Shown piece after piece: positions 10,418 to 20,034 of a DNA stretch of 42,694 bases. Under the pieces are notes generated by a model that saw only the letters and a program-made list of their open reading frames with translations, ran no database searches and had not been told where the DNA came from. The stretch comes from Oscillospiraceae bacterium (GTDB lineage Bacteria > Bacillota > Clostridia > Oscillospirales > Ruminococcaceae): NCBI GenBank assembly GCA_029007315.1, contig JAQXHO010000068.1, positions 1 to 42,694 on the forward strand, given 5' to 3'. A program made the translations under genes and the position numbers. Numbering within the stretch: the stretch's first letter is position 1; each line of letters opens with the position of its first letter.

Positions 10418-11413
10418 CTACTTCCACTCCTTAGGGACAAAGAGTTCCCTGTAAAGATCAATTGCGTAGCCGTCGCTCATTCCGGAAATATAGTCGCAGA
10501 CTGCACGATGCTCATCAAATTTTTTAGCAATGGCAAGGTAATTTTCCGGCAGCTTATCAATATGTTCAATGTAATAGCAGTACAGTCTTATAAGAAGATC
10601 CTGCGCTTTTTCTTCCTCATGCTTTGCAATTGGATTATAGTATACGTGCCTGAACATAAATTCATGCAGAATGTTCTGGGCATTTTCAATATGACTGTCC
10701 ATGCCGATAGTTTCTGCTCCATGTTCTATTACAGAACCCACTACTGTTGTTATCCTCTGGGATTTGGTTACTCCTAAAACATCAGTGGCTTCTTTCGGAA
10801 GTTCATCGTGTCTGAGTATATTCGCACGTACAGCGTCTTCTATATCGTGATTGATATATGCAATTCTGTCTGCCAGTCTTACAACATTTCCTTCACGGGT
10901 AAGAGCTTTTTTATTAGTATGACAAAGAATCCCGTTTCGTACAGCTTCTGTAAGATTAAGTCCAAGACCGTCCTTTTCAATGTAATCCACAACTCTTACG
11001 CTTTGTTCATAATGTCTGTAACCATGAGGGCATACGCTGTTGAGAGCGCTTTCTCCGCTGTGGCCGAAGGGTGAATGACCCAGGTCATGTCCGAGAGCAA
11101 TAGCTTCTGTAAGATCCTCATTAAGCATAAGTGCACGGGAAATTATTCTGGCAATTTGTGAAACCTCCAGCGTATGGGTAAGACGTGTACGGTAATGATC
11201 TCCTGTAGGTGATAAAAACACCTGGGTTTTCCTTTTCAGTCTTCTGAATGAATTGCTGTGAAGTATTCTGTCACGGTCACGCTGAAAATCAGTTCTGTAG
11301 GGACAGGGTTCTTCTTCACGCAGCCTTTTTGTAAGTTTAGGTTCTCTGCATGAGCAGGCGTATTTACCGAGATAATTCGCTTCCAGCATTTCCTGCTGCA
11401 TTCGTATATTCAT
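10418..11413 (-). CDS. dgt: Deoxyguanosinetriphosphate triphosphohydrolase (dGTPase), HD superfamily
   Basis: HSNSFRRLKRKTQVFLSPTGDHYRTRLTHTLEVSQIARIISRAL...AIALGHDLGHSPFGHSGE. Confidence 0.95.
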   Translation of the reverse strand: MNIRMQQEMLEANYLGKYACSCREPKLTKRLREEEPCPYRTDFQRDRDRILHSNSFRRLKRKTQVFLSPTGDHYRTRLTHTLEVSQIARIISRALMLNEDLTEAIALGHDLGHSPFGHSGESALNSVCPHGYRHYEQSVRVVDYIEKDGLGLNLTEAVRNGILCHTNKKALTREGNVVRLADRIAYINHDIEDAVRANILRHDELPKEATDVLGVTKSQRITTVVGSVIEHGAETIGMDSHIENAQNILHEFMFRHVYYNPIAKHEEEKAQDLLIRLYCYYIEHIDKLPENYLAIAKKFDEHRAVCDYISGMSDGYAIDLYRELFVPKEWK

Positions 11414-11498
11414 ATAATCCTCCTTTCGGATATATATGGACAGTCGTTATAAGTATATACGAACAAAAAAGAAAAAAACCTTTCAAACAACAAAAAAT

Positions 11499-12137
11499 TC
11501 ACATATCTTTTACAATTTCAGAAAAATCTGCATACTGTTTTTCGCCTGTTTCAATTGTTATCTGACCGTTTGTAAGGTCTGTAAGATCTGCTTTAAGTTT
11601 CTCTGCTGTTTCTGACTGAACAAGAAGAGTAAGTACTACATTATTGCCGAAATCCGAATCTGTCTGAAGTACGCCGTATTGCGGAAGTATGTAGCTTACC
11701 TTTCCGTAAAGCGAATAATCCATGGTAAGGGTCACAGGTACGCATTCACGCATCACCATGATTTTTGATTCCTGGACTGCAAGAGAGGTGCTGCCGGAAT
11801 ATGCACGTACAAGACCACCTCCGCCCAGGAGAATACCGCCGAAGTATCGTGTCACAACACAGCATATATCAGTGAGCTGATTTTTCATGAGGACGTCCAG
11901 CACCGGCATACCGGCAGTACCCTGAGGTTCTCCGTCATCGGAATATCGGCTTGTATTCTGGTCACGGACTATGTAGGCATAGACATTATGTCTTGCCTTG
12001 CGGTGATTTTTTTTCACAGATTCAATGCAGGCAATTGCCTCTTCACTTGTTTTTACAGGAAAAAGCTGTGCGATAAACTCAGATTTTTTTTCAGTCAGAG
12101 TTGCAGCAGATGCCTGTGCAATGGTACGATATTCCAT
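11499..12137 (-). CDS. YigZ/IMPACT family protein
   Basis: Likely start MEYRTIAQ at 12137; KKSEFIAQLFPV, KARHNVYAYIV, RYSDDGEPQGTAGMPVLDVL and TRYFGGILLGGGGLVRAYS are hallmark motifs. Confidence 0.93.
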   Translation of the reverse strand: MEYRTIAQASAATLTEKKSEFIAQLFPVKTSEEAIACIESVKKNHRKARHNVYAYIVRDQNTSRYSDDGEPQGTAGMPVLDVLMKNQLTDICCVVTRYFGGILLGGGGLVRAYSGSTSLAVQESKIMVMRECVPVTLTMDYSLYGKVSYILPQYGVLQTDSDFGNNVVLTLLVQSETAEKLKADLTDLTNGQITIETGEKQYADFSEIVKDM

Positions 12138-12159
12138 GGAAACACTCCTTTGATATAGC

Positions 12160-12192
12160 AAAAAGGACGGTAACATAATACCGCCCTTTTGA
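12160..12192 (-). terminator. Intrinsic terminator downstream of rpmE
   Basis: AAAAGGGCGGTATTATGTTACCGTCCTTTTT on the minus strand. Confidence 0.65.
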
Positions 12193-12196
12193 TAAC

Positions 12197-12400
12197 TTAC
12201 TTGCCCAGATTGAAACGCTTCTTGAAACGATCAACACGTCCGCCAGTATCAACAAGCTTCTGCTTGCCTGTGAAGAACGGGTGGCACTTGGAACAGATTT
12301 CAACCTTGATGTCCTTCTTTGTGGACATTGTTTCCATTACATTGCCGCAGTGACAGGTAATAGTGGTCTTCTCAAATACCGGATGGATACCCTCTTTCAT
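12197..12400 (-). CDS. rpmE: 50S ribosomal protein L31 (zinc-binding form)
   Basis: [63 protein letters not shown]. Confidence 0.97.
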   Translation of the reverse strand: MKEGIHPVFEKTTITCHCGNVMETMSTKKDIKVEICSKCHPFFTGKQKLVDTGGRVDRFKKRFNLGK

Positions 12401-12511
12401 GATTTTCACCTCTTTCAAACTGTTTTCCTATAAATAAACAGCAGCCCATCGGATCATGACGCCGACAGTAGTCCTGTTGATTCCATATTTTCGGGGCAAA
12501 AGCCCTCACGA
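12401..12511 (-). ncRNA. Candidate structured L31 leader (ribosomal protein autoregulatory leader)
   Basis: About 100-nt leader between a strong promoter and rpmE, with a GGGCUUUUGCCC hairpin and further complementary segments. L31 leader RNAs are known in Firmicutes, but the exact consensus was not tested here. Confidence 0.4.
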
Positions 12512-12517
12512 TTAAAT

Positions 12518-12546
12518 ATTATATCATATTTGCTCCGGCTTGTCAA
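12518..12546 (-). promoter_or_regulatory. Sigma-A promoter for rpmE
   Basis: On the minus strand: TTGACA (12546-12541), 17-bp spacer, TATAAT (12523-12518). Confidence 0.8.
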
Positions 12547-12610
12547 GTGTTTTTTTCTATTTTTCTCCTATTCTGCATAAAATGAATGAAGAGCAAAAAG
12601 GAGGACTGCT

Positions 12611-14140
12611 ATGAATACAAGAAGCATTCGGAAGGACACTATAAAACTTACTGTAATACAGTTTGCACTTGAAGTCATGGGTCTGGGAGCAAACTTGTGG
12701 CTTTCCCGGAACGCTGGTTCAGCAGCAGTGGGAATGATAGCACTGGTTGGTGCATTTTTCGGGCTTGCTTCAATGGCGGCAGGAGGAAGCGGATATCTGT
12801 GTGCCAGCCGGTTTGTTTCAGAGGAGCTTGGCAGACAGAAGGGCAGTCCGGAGGGTATGCTTCGGTATGTTACGGTGCTGAGTCTTATTCTCGGAGTACC
12901 GGGCTGTATACTTATAATGTGTTTTTCCCCTGTGATCGCAGAATGTTTTTTTCACAGCAGAGACATGGCAGAAACAGTATGTATTCTCGGAGCTGTTCTT
13001 CCTTTTGTAGGAATTGCCTCCTGTCTTAAAGGCTGGTGCAATGCTGTATGCAGAGTGAAGCTGACAGCATTCTGTGATGTGAGTGAATTTCTTGTGAAAA
13101 TGCTTGTTCTTGCAGTGTTTATACTCAGAACAGGTGTAAAGGACGCAGGCAGTATCTGTACTGCGCTGGCATTCAGTATGGTGGCAGGAACGTTTGTCAG
13201 CTTAATAATACTCATATCTGACTTTCTGACTCACAGAATGAAAACCTCAGAAAGCACATCAGTAAAATTTTCAGGGTATATACGCCTTGCACTGCCTGTT
13301 ATAATCGGCGGCTGTCTTACATCGGCTCTCAGTACTGCAAATGATGCTCTCATTCCCATGACACTGAGGCAGTCAGGCAGTACAGCAGAAACGGCTCTTG
13401 CTCATTTCGGTGTTTTTGAGGCAATTGTGATACCTGTGCTGTTTTTTCCAACAGCGGTATTATGCGTATTATCAGGGATACTTATACCGGAAGCAGCACG
13501 TGCTGTATCCGGCGGAAAAAAAGAACGCCTTCAGTATCTGACGAAGCGTTCTCTGAAATTTACTATGCTGTTTTCAGTATTTGTTTCCGTGTGCTTCCTT
13601 GTATTCGGAGAAGAGCTTGCCCGGATTCTTCATGAAGATCCACTTGCCGGAAAAATGATCAGACTTCTGGCACCGGTAGTGCCGTTTATCTATCTGGAAA
13701 TAATTCTTGAAGCCATAATAAAAGGTACAGGCAGACAGCAGTTTTCCATGCTGAATTATCTTGCTGAATATGCAGTGAGAATATCAGCTGTCCTTGTATT
13801 CGTGCCTGTAATCGGATTTTACGGGATTGTTGTGTCATATTATGCCAGCAATATTTTCGGAAACTGTATGCGTCTTGTTAAAACATTCAGAATAACCGGG
13901 CTGTCGCCGGACTGGAAGGAACTGCTTGTTTATCCGCTGTTTGGTGCTGCGGCTGCATTTTACCTTCCCTACACCCTGTTCCATTTTACCGGAACAGAAA
14001 TAAATGGCTCGCTGCCGCTGTCTGCTGTATATATCTTTCTTGCCGGTGTTATATACATAACAGTGTCGTCAATGCTTCAGGGTTCATACTATAATATCCG
14101 CAAGTGTAAATTTAACAACACGGCTGAGAACTTCAAGTGA
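12611..14140 (+). CDS. SpoVB-like MATE/MurJ-type flippase (oligosaccharide flippase family)
   Basis: 509-aa polytopic protein with MATE-like repeats (NLWLSRNAGSAAVGMIALVGAFFGL, SALSTANDALIPMTLRQSG, IIKGTGRQQFSMLNYLAEYAVRI). Confidence 0.75.
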   Translation: MNTRSIRKDTIKLTVIQFALEVMGLGANLWLSRNAGSAAVGMIALVGAFFGLASMAAGGSGYLCASRFVSEELGRQKGSPEGMLRYVTVLSLILGVPGCILIMCFSPVIAECFFHSRDMAETVCILGAVLPFVGIASCLKGWCNAVCRVKLTAFCDVSEFLVKMLVLAVFILRTGVKDAGSICTALAFSMVAGTFVSLIILISDFLTHRMKTSESTSVKFSGYIRLALPVIIGGCLTSALSTANDALIPMTLRQSGSTAETALAHFGVFEAIVIPVLFFPTAVLCVLSGILIPEAARAVSGGKKERLQYLTKRSLKFTMLFSVFVSVCFLVFGEELARILHEDPLAGKMIRLLAPVVPFIYLEIILEAIIKGTGRQQFSMLNYLAEYAVRISAVLVFVPVIGFYGIVVSYYASNIFGNCMRLVKTFRITGLSPDWKELLVYPLFGAAAAFYLPYTLFHFTGTEINGSLPLSAVYIFLAGVIYITVSSMLQGSYYNIRKCKFNNTAENFK

Positions 14141-14569
14141 TGTTTCCAGCTGATGACCTATTTTTCCTGCACTGAAAAGGATGGTATCGTAATCTGCGGC
14201 AGTTTTGTGTATAACTGTAGGAAACTGCTTTTTCATTCCGACAGGTGAACAGCCTCCGTGAACATAACCTGTAATCGGCAGAAGCTCTTTGGATTTAAGC
14301 ATGGAAAGAGCCTTTTCATTTACGGCTGATGCAGCTTTTTTCAGATCGAGTGTTTCTGCCACAGGTATCATAAAAACATAATATGCCCCGGATTTTGATT
14401 CTGTAACCAGGGTCTTGAAAACCTGTCCCGGGTCCTGTCCCAGTGCCGCCGCCAGTTCAGTGCCGGTATTTTCCGCAGTGGCATTTTCCCAGCAGCGGTG
14501 AATGTAGGTTCCCTTTGAACGGTCCAGTATGCGCATAGCATTTGTTTTTTCTGTTTTGTCTTTAGCCAT
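14084..14569 (-). CDS. ybaK: YbaK/EbsC-type Cys-tRNA(Pro) deacylase
   Basis: KTNAMRILD, VFKTLVTES, VHGGCSPVGMKKQFPTVIHKTA. Confidence 0.92.
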   Translation of the reverse strand: MAKDKTEKTNAMRILDRSKGTYIHRCWENATAENTGTELAAALGQDPGQVFKTLVTESKSGAYYVFMIPVAETLDLKKAASAVNEKALSMLKSKELLPITGYVHGGCSPVGMKKQFPTVIHKTAADYDTILFSAGKIGHQLETSLEVLSRVVKFTLADIIV

Positions 14570-14586
14570 TGTTATTACCTTTTAAA

Positions 14587-15501
14587 TCAGAATACAGAAG
14601 ATACACGCTCTGATGAGGAGAAATATTCTTCGAGAATGGCAATATAAGACCGGAAACATGGTGTGCCGTTCAGATAAAGCACATCGTTCTGCTCCGGAAC
14701 TCCAAGATCTTCTAATGTGCTGTCGGACAGATCCCTCAGATAAACGTCTGCGTCATCGGCGTAACCGAGAGATGATTTTGCTTCAGAGGAAAGATCAATT
14801 ATAACACTGTCGGATATTTCGTTAAGCTCCTTTGTGATTTCGGCACGGCTTACTGTTTTCCATTCAAGAGTGATCTCATTCTGAACAGGGCGTTCAATAT
14901 AAACAGTACGCTCATAGCCTTCTGCAAGAAATGAGATTACTGAAAAGCTTATGTCCATATCATTGGGAGAAATCTCGACCTTGGTGCTTCCTCCGGAACT
15001 GTCTTCAGTATTTACAAGCGAATATCTGTATGAACCGGAGTCGGATACACGGGATTCCAGCAGTGTTGAAACGCTTTGTGTGGCGAAAAGTGAAACTGCA
15101 AGGAAATACCCGAGAGATCCAAGGACATAAATAAGCAGGTAGACGGTTCCGAAAATGGTCTTTGGTGTTTCCTGTACGCCTGAAAAGAAGAACATAAGAA
15201 GGCAGGTCACTGCAAGGGGTACGATAAGGGACCATTCGTGGAAATTTATAAGCACTGTAGGCAGCAGGCAGGGCAGAAGCAGCATACAGCTGAGCTTTGT
15301 CAAGAAATGATTGCGGGAGTAAAGCATTGCAGCGATTGCCAGCAGACCGATAAGGGAAAGGGCAATAGTAAGAAGGGGTTTGTTGGGAATGCTTACCGTA
15401 TACAAAGCTGAAAGAACGCTTATTCCGGCAATGATGAAAAGATAGATTAAACTTACGCAGGCAAGAAGAAGCTGCGTCGCTTTAGAAGATGTCTGATTCA
15501 T
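14587..15501 (-). CDS. Multi-TM membrane protein of unknown function
   Basis: Likely start MNQTSSKATQ at 15501 (longer ORF to 15588); several hydrophobic segments followed by a polar C-terminal domain. Confidence 0.65.
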   Translation of the reverse strand: MNQTSSKATQLLLACVSLIYLFIIAGISVLSALYTVSIPNKPLLTIALSLIGLLAIAAMLYSRNHFLTKLSCMLLLPCLLPTVLINFHEWSLIVPLAVTCLLMFFFSGVQETPKTIFGTVYLLIYVLGSLGYFLAVSLFATQSVSTLLESRVSDSGSYRYSLVNTEDSSGGSTKVEISPNDMDISFSVISFLAEGYERTVYIERPVQNEITLEWKTVSRAEITKELNEISDSVIIDLSSEAKSSLGYADDADVYLRDLSDSTLEDLGVPEQNDVLYLNGTPCFRSYIAILEEYFSSSERVSSVF

Positions 15502-15559
15502 AATATAATGTTCCTTGCTCTGAGCAAGGCTCCTTTCCGGGATATAATATACCAATTTT

Positions 15560-15588
15560 ATTATACCACCTTTTTCCGTTTGTTGCAA
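15560..15588 (-). promoter_or_regulatory. Sigma-A-type promoter for the membrane protein gene
   Basis: On the minus strand: TTGCAA (15588-15583), 17-bp spacer, TATAAT (15565-15560). Confidence 0.6.
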
Positions 15589-15637
15589 GGGATATTTGGA
15601 AAAAATTTATTACTGCGTATTATAATGGATTTTGTTC

Positions 15638-15666
15638 TTGCAAATTAAAGAAATGTGTGTTATAAT
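15638..15666 (+). promoter_or_regulatory. Sigma-A-type promoter for fbp
   Basis: TTGCAA (15638-15643), 17-bp spacer, TATAAT (15661-15666). Confidence 0.65.
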
Positions 15667-15722
15667 ATATAATGTATTGGAATATGATCGGTAAATAGAA
15701 AACTATTATTTCAGGAGGAACA

Positions 15723-17678
15723 ATGGCTTATACAAAATCACATTATCTGGAACCGCTTGCTGAGATATTTCCCACAATCGGACGTGCTACGACAGAGATC
15801 ATAAATCTTCAGTCTGTGCTTAATCTTCCTAAGGGAACAGAGCATTTTTTGTCCGATATCCATGGAGAATATGAAGCTTTTTCCCATGTGCTGCGGAATG
15901 GTTCCGGTGCAGTACGAAAGAAGATAGATGATGTCTTCGGGCATACCCTCGGTACAAATGAGAAGATCGCTCTTGCATCTCTTATATATTATCCCAAGGA
16001 ACGAATGGAACTTATAAAAGATACAGAGTCTGATATGGAAAACTGGTACAGGGTGTCCCTTTACAGACTTATTGAGGTGTGCAAGGTGCTTTCCTCAAAA
16101 TATACAAGAGAAAAGCTCAGACGTGCCCTGCCCCGGGATTATGCCTATGTTATCGAGGAGCTTATTACAGAAAAACCGGAAGTTCTGGATAAAAAAGCAT
16201 ATTACGATTCAATTGTGGACACAATTATAGAAATAGGCTGCGCTGAGAATTTTATAGTAACTCTTTCAAGGCTCATACAGCATCTTGTAATAGATCATCT
16301 GCATATTATCGGTGATATCTACGACAGAGGTTCAGGTTCACATTTTATTATGGACAGACTTTGCAGTTATCATTCCCTGGATATACAGTGGGGCAATCAT
16401 GATGTTGTCTGGATGGGTGCGGCTTCCGGTCAGACCGCCTGCATTGCTGCTGTTGTCAGAAACAGTCTGCTTTGCGGAAATTATGATACCCTTGAAGACG
16501 GATATGGCATAAGCCTTATGCCCCTTGCAAGATTTGCACTGGAGGTTTATTCGGAGGATCCCTGCAGTCAGTTCAAAATCAGAGGAAAGGCAAAGGAACG
16601 CAGTGCGGAAGTGGGCCTTGCCATGAGAATGCACAAGGCGATTGCAGTCATACAGTTCAAGCTGGACGGTCAGCTGGAGGAAGAATATCCGGAATTCGGA
16701 ATGGAAGACAGAAGGCTTCTTCATAAAATGGATCTGAAAAAGGGAACTGTGGAGATAGACGGCAGGGAATACGAGCTGCTGGACAGAAATTTCCCGACAA
16801 TAGACCCCGAAAATCCCTATGAGCTTACAGAGGGTGAAAAGGCTGTTATCAAAAAACTTCAGTCTGCTTTTGTACACTGCGAAAAGCTTCAGAGGCATAT
16901 CCAGCTTCTTCTGAAAAAAGGCGGACTTTATAAAATATACAACGGCAATCTTCTGTATCATGGCTGTGTTCCGATGAATGAGGACGGCAGTTTCCGTGAG
17001 GTTTCCGTCGGCGGCAAAAAATACAAGGGCCGTATGCTTTATGATGTTCTTGAAAGCTATGTCCGCAAGGCATTTGTGTCCCTTTCCGACAAAGAAAAGA
17101 AATTCGGCAGGGATATTATGTGGTTCTTGTGGAACGGACCGGATTCTCCGCTTTTCGGAAGAAGCAAGATGGCTAATTTTGAAAGATATTTCGTGAAAGA
17201 GGAGGAAACTCACCGTGAGGTGAAAAATCCTTACTATTCCTTTATGGACGATACGGAAGCGGCAGAGCGTATACTAAAGGAATTCGGCCTTGAAAGTGAT
17301 AATTCACATATTATAAACGGTCATGTTCCTGTTCACCAGAAAGAGGGTGAAAGTCCCGTTAAATGCGGAGGAAAGCTTCTGGTAATTGACGGCGGCTTTT
17401 CGAAACAGTACAGAAGTGTAACGGGAATTGCCGGGTATACACTTATTTATAATTCCTATGGACTTATGCTGACTGCCCATGAGCCTTTTGAATCAAAGGA
17501 AAAGGCTGTCAGCGACTGTTCGGATATAGTATCAAGACGTGTAGCTGTTGAACATACAGCCAGACGTATTTCAATCGGAGATACTGACGAAGGCGCACGT
17601 ATCAAAATGCGTATTGCGGATCTGAAAAGCCTTATTGACGCTTACAGAAAAGGTATTATCCAGGAACATGATGATTAA
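15723..17678 (+). CDS. fbp: Fructose-1,6-bisphosphatase, class III
   Basis: 651 aa; HFLSDIHGEYEAF, IIGDIYDRGSGSHFIMDRL, DIQWGNHDVVWMGAASG, IINGHVPVHQKEGESP match class III FBPase. Confidence 0.95.
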   Translation: MAYTKSHYLEPLAEIFPTIGRATTEIINLQSVLNLPKGTEHFLSDIHGEYEAFSHVLRNGSGAVRKKIDDVFGHTLGTNEKIALASLIYYPKERMELIKDTESDMENWYRVSLYRLIEVCKVLSSKYTREKLRRALPRDYAYVIEELITEKPEVLDKKAYYDSIVDTIIEIGCAENFIVTLSRLIQHLVIDHLHIIGDIYDRGSGSHFIMDRLCSYHSLDIQWGNHDVVWMGAASGQTACIAAVVRNSLLCGNYDTLEDGYGISLMPLARFALEVYSEDPCSQFKIRGKAKERSAEVGLAMRMHKAIAVIQFKLDGQLEEEYPEFGMEDRRLLHKMDLKKGTVEIDGREYELLDRNFPTIDPENPYELTEGEKAVIKKLQSAFVHCEKLQRHIQLLLKKGGLYKIYNGNLLYHGCVPMNEDGSFREVSVGGKKYKGRMLYDVLESYVRKAFVSLSDKEKKFGRDIMWFLWNGPDSPLFGRSKMANFERYFVKEEETHREVKNPYYSFMDDTEAAERILKEFGLESDNSHIINGHVPVHQKEGESPVKCGGKLLVIDGGFSKQYRSVTGIAGYTLIYNSYGLMLTAHEPFESKEKAVSDCSDIVSRRVAVEHTARRISIGDTDEGARIKMRIADLKSLIDAYRKGIIQEHDD

Positions 17679-17697
17679 CACGGAGGTATGATTTATA

Positions 17698-18765
17698 ATG
17701 AAGGATTACGGAAATGCAGGTGCGCTTTGCGGAGCATTGGGATGTATGCTTATGCTCCTTGTAAGTATGCACTTCGCAAAAGATGATGACAAGCCAAAGG
17801 CGGAAAATGCGTCAGCAGAAGTGGTGTTTGATGAAAATGATATTTCCGGCAGCACTGACGCACCGGAGAAGGAAAATTCTTCTGAAGCCACAACTGTTTC
17901 AGATGAAAACATTTCAGACTCAGACACTGAAACAACTGAAACTACAGAAACTACAGATTCTTCAGTATCCTTTGTGGGTCCTCACGGTAAAGACTCTGCG
18001 CAGAGAGCAGATTCTCTTTATGATACTGAAGTGCTGAGAAAGGTTTATCCCCAGCAGCTTTCCATAGTAGGCGACTCTATTGCCAGCGGATTCGGAGTAT
18101 ACGGAGTTCTTGACAATCCTTACGATTTTGCAACAGGCAACATGGGTTCACGAAGCATTAACGACTATACATTTGATTATGAAGGGACAAACGGTGTTTA
18201 TACTGAGGTTCTGAAGCTTTCACAGCCCGGCTATATCTATATTTCCATGGGAATGAATGATGTAAATATGATAACATCTGATCAGTACGCTGAAAATTAC
18301 AGGGAGATAATAACATCTGTAAGAGAGATATGTCCTGATTCCTGCATTATTGCGGCGGGTATTACACCTATTTCCGCAAGTTCAACATTTACAGCATCAA
18401 GCACGATTGAAACTTTCAATGAAAAGCTTAAAGAAGCAGTAAGCGAGTTTGATTCACCCTATGTACGTTATTTTGACGCAGGCAGCTATTTAAAGGATAC
18501 GGCTTCAGGAGGACTCAGTTCCGAATACAACGGCGGTGATGGAATACACCTTTCCGGAAAGGCTTATTATTTACTGCTTGAAAATCTGTATCTGCTTCTT
18601 GATGAAATGCCTGTTCCGTCTTCGGTTCAGAATATTATTGAGGAGCAGGGAATCACCGCGGATACAAGTGATGAGGGCAGTGATGACGAAACGACAACAG
18701 ATACAAGCGATGAAGTCACTGGTGACGAAACGCCAACAGAAACAAGCGGCGAAAGTGTACAGTAA
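17698..18765 (+). CDS. SGNH/GDSL-family hydrolase, membrane-anchored
   Basis: N-terminal hydrophobic segment, Thr/Ser/Glu-rich linker, LSIVGDSIASGFG (block I) and GGDGIHLSGKAY (GDGIHL block V), acidic/Thr-rich tail. Confidence 0.8.
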   Translation: MKDYGNAGALCGALGCMLMLLVSMHFAKDDDKPKAENASAEVVFDENDISGSTDAPEKENSSEATTVSDENISDSDTETTETTETTDSSVSFVGPHGKDSAQRADSLYDTEVLRKVYPQQLSIVGDSIASGFGVYGVLDNPYDFATGNMGSRSINDYTFDYEGTNGVYTEVLKLSQPGYIYISMGMNDVNMITSDQYAENYREIITSVREICPDSCIIAAGITPISASSTFTASSTIETFNEKLKEAVSEFDSPYVRYFDAGSYLKDTASGGLSSEYNGGDGIHLSGKAYYLLLENLYLLLDEMPVPSSVQNIIEEQGITADTSDEGSDDETTTDTSDEVTGDETPTETSGESVQ

Positions 18766-18769
18766 ACAA

Positions 18770-18812
18770 AAAAGCTGCTGCAATATTTCATGCAGCAGCT
18801 TTTTAATTTTTT
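18770..18812. terminator. Intrinsic terminator between convergent genes
   Basis: AAAAAGCTGCTGCAATATTTCATGCAGCAGCTTTTTAATTTTTT. Confidence 0.85.
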
Positions 18813-19044
18813 AATCGAACGAATCAAAATCAATCTCGTTTATAATATCCCTCAGAGCCATAACCTCTTCTGCGGAAAGAGTGATACCCTTTCTCATTCT
18901 GGTGTGATCAGCGTTCCAGTCACGCAGATCGTACTTGGGTTCACGGTCATTCCAGCTTACAAGATTAAGCTCCTTTGACCAGCCTCCTGCCATTTCCGCC
19001 AGAACACCGATATGTTCTGTGATTTCATACTTGAGTTCAGCCAT
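18811..19044 (-). CDS. YdbC family protein (PC4/p15-like fold)
   Basis: 77 aa; ITEHIGVLAEMAGGWSKELNLVSWNDREPKYDLRDWNADHTRMRKGITLS matches the YdbC/PC4 family. Confidence 0.88.
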   Translation of the reverse strand: MAELKYEITEHIGVLAEMAGGWSKELNLVSWNDREPKYDLRDWNADHTRMRKGITLSAEEVMALRDIINEIDFDSFD

Positions 19045-19284
19045 TTTCTTTTCTCTCCTTATACATTTTTATCACTGTCTGATGCAGTTTCTTATATTAT
19101 ACATTAACAAGTGAAAAATAGCAACAGGTTTTTGCTATTTTTCTGAAACTTAAAAATATTTTTCTCATTGCTGTAAAATTCGTAGAAACATTTAAGATTG
19201 GTTTAAGTTTACTCAGTTATAATAACAACAAAAGCTAAGGAATGTTAAGTTCAGGGAAAAATGAGGTTAAACGGAGGTGAGTTT

Positions 19285-20034
19285 ATGGCTATAGAAACTT
19301 TTGAACGTAAGGAAATAAAGTTTATGCTGTCAGGCAGACAGTATGCTGCATTGTCAGAGCTTCTTCCGAAATATATGGAACCGGATCCTTATTGCAGAGA
19401 TGGAAAAACATACGGCATTTACAATGTGTATTACGATACACCCTGTGATGATCTCATACGCCAGTCAATAGAAAAGCCTTATTATAAGGAAAAGCTCAGA
19501 CTCAGAAGCTATATGTCGCCTGCTGCACCGGAGGACAGGGTTTTTCTTGAAATAAAGAAGAAAATCGGCGGTGTTGTCAATAAGCGGCGTGTGGTTTTAA
19601 CTCTGGAAGAGGCAGAACAGTACATTAGCTGCGGAGCGTATCCCGAGGATAACGGAAAGTATCTAAGAAAACAGGTTTTAAGCGAACTGGATATACTTTT
19701 TCAGCGTTATGACCTGGCACCCAAGCAGTACATAAGCTATGAACGTGCGGCTTACTTCGGAAAAGAGGATAAGAACTTCCGGCTCACATTTGACAGAAAT
19801 ATCACTGCAAGGAGATATGATGTTACACTTTCAAAGGAAAGCTTCGGCGAAAAGCTCATCTCTCCGGATTCTTACCTTATGGAAGTAAAGATAAGCGATT
19901 CAATGCCGGTCTGGCTTGCAGAACAGCTTGCGGCTCTGAAAATTTATAAAATAAGCTTTTCGAAATACGGAACAGCTTACAAAAATGAAATACTGCGAAA
20001 TTTAAACCAAAGGAGAGTTATATCTTATGTTTGA
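19285..20034 (+). CDS. VTC-domain polyphosphate polymerase-like protein
   Basis: MAIETFERKEIKFMLSGRQYAAL...YYDTPCDDLIRQSIEKPYYKEKLRLRSY...VFLEIKKKIGGVVNKRRV...YLMEVKISDSMPVWL: VTC/CYTH tunnel motifs. Confidence 0.9.
   Translation: MAIETFERKEIKFMLSGRQYAALSELLPKYMEPDPYCRDGKTYGIYNVYYDTPCDDLIRQSIEKPYYKEKLRLRSYMSPAAPEDRVFLEIKKKIGGVVNKRRVVLTLEEAEQYISCGAYPEDNGKYLRKQVLSELDILFQRYDLAPKQYISYERAAYFGKEDKNFRLTFDRNITARRYDVTLSKESFGEKLISPDSYLMEVKISDSMPVWLAEQLAALKIYKISFSKYGTAYKNEILRNLNQRRVISYV

Noticed and set aside
16338-17213. 291-aa minus-strand ORF
   Set aside because: Fully antisense to the confidently assigned fbp; composition looks like a shadow ORF and no family was recognised.
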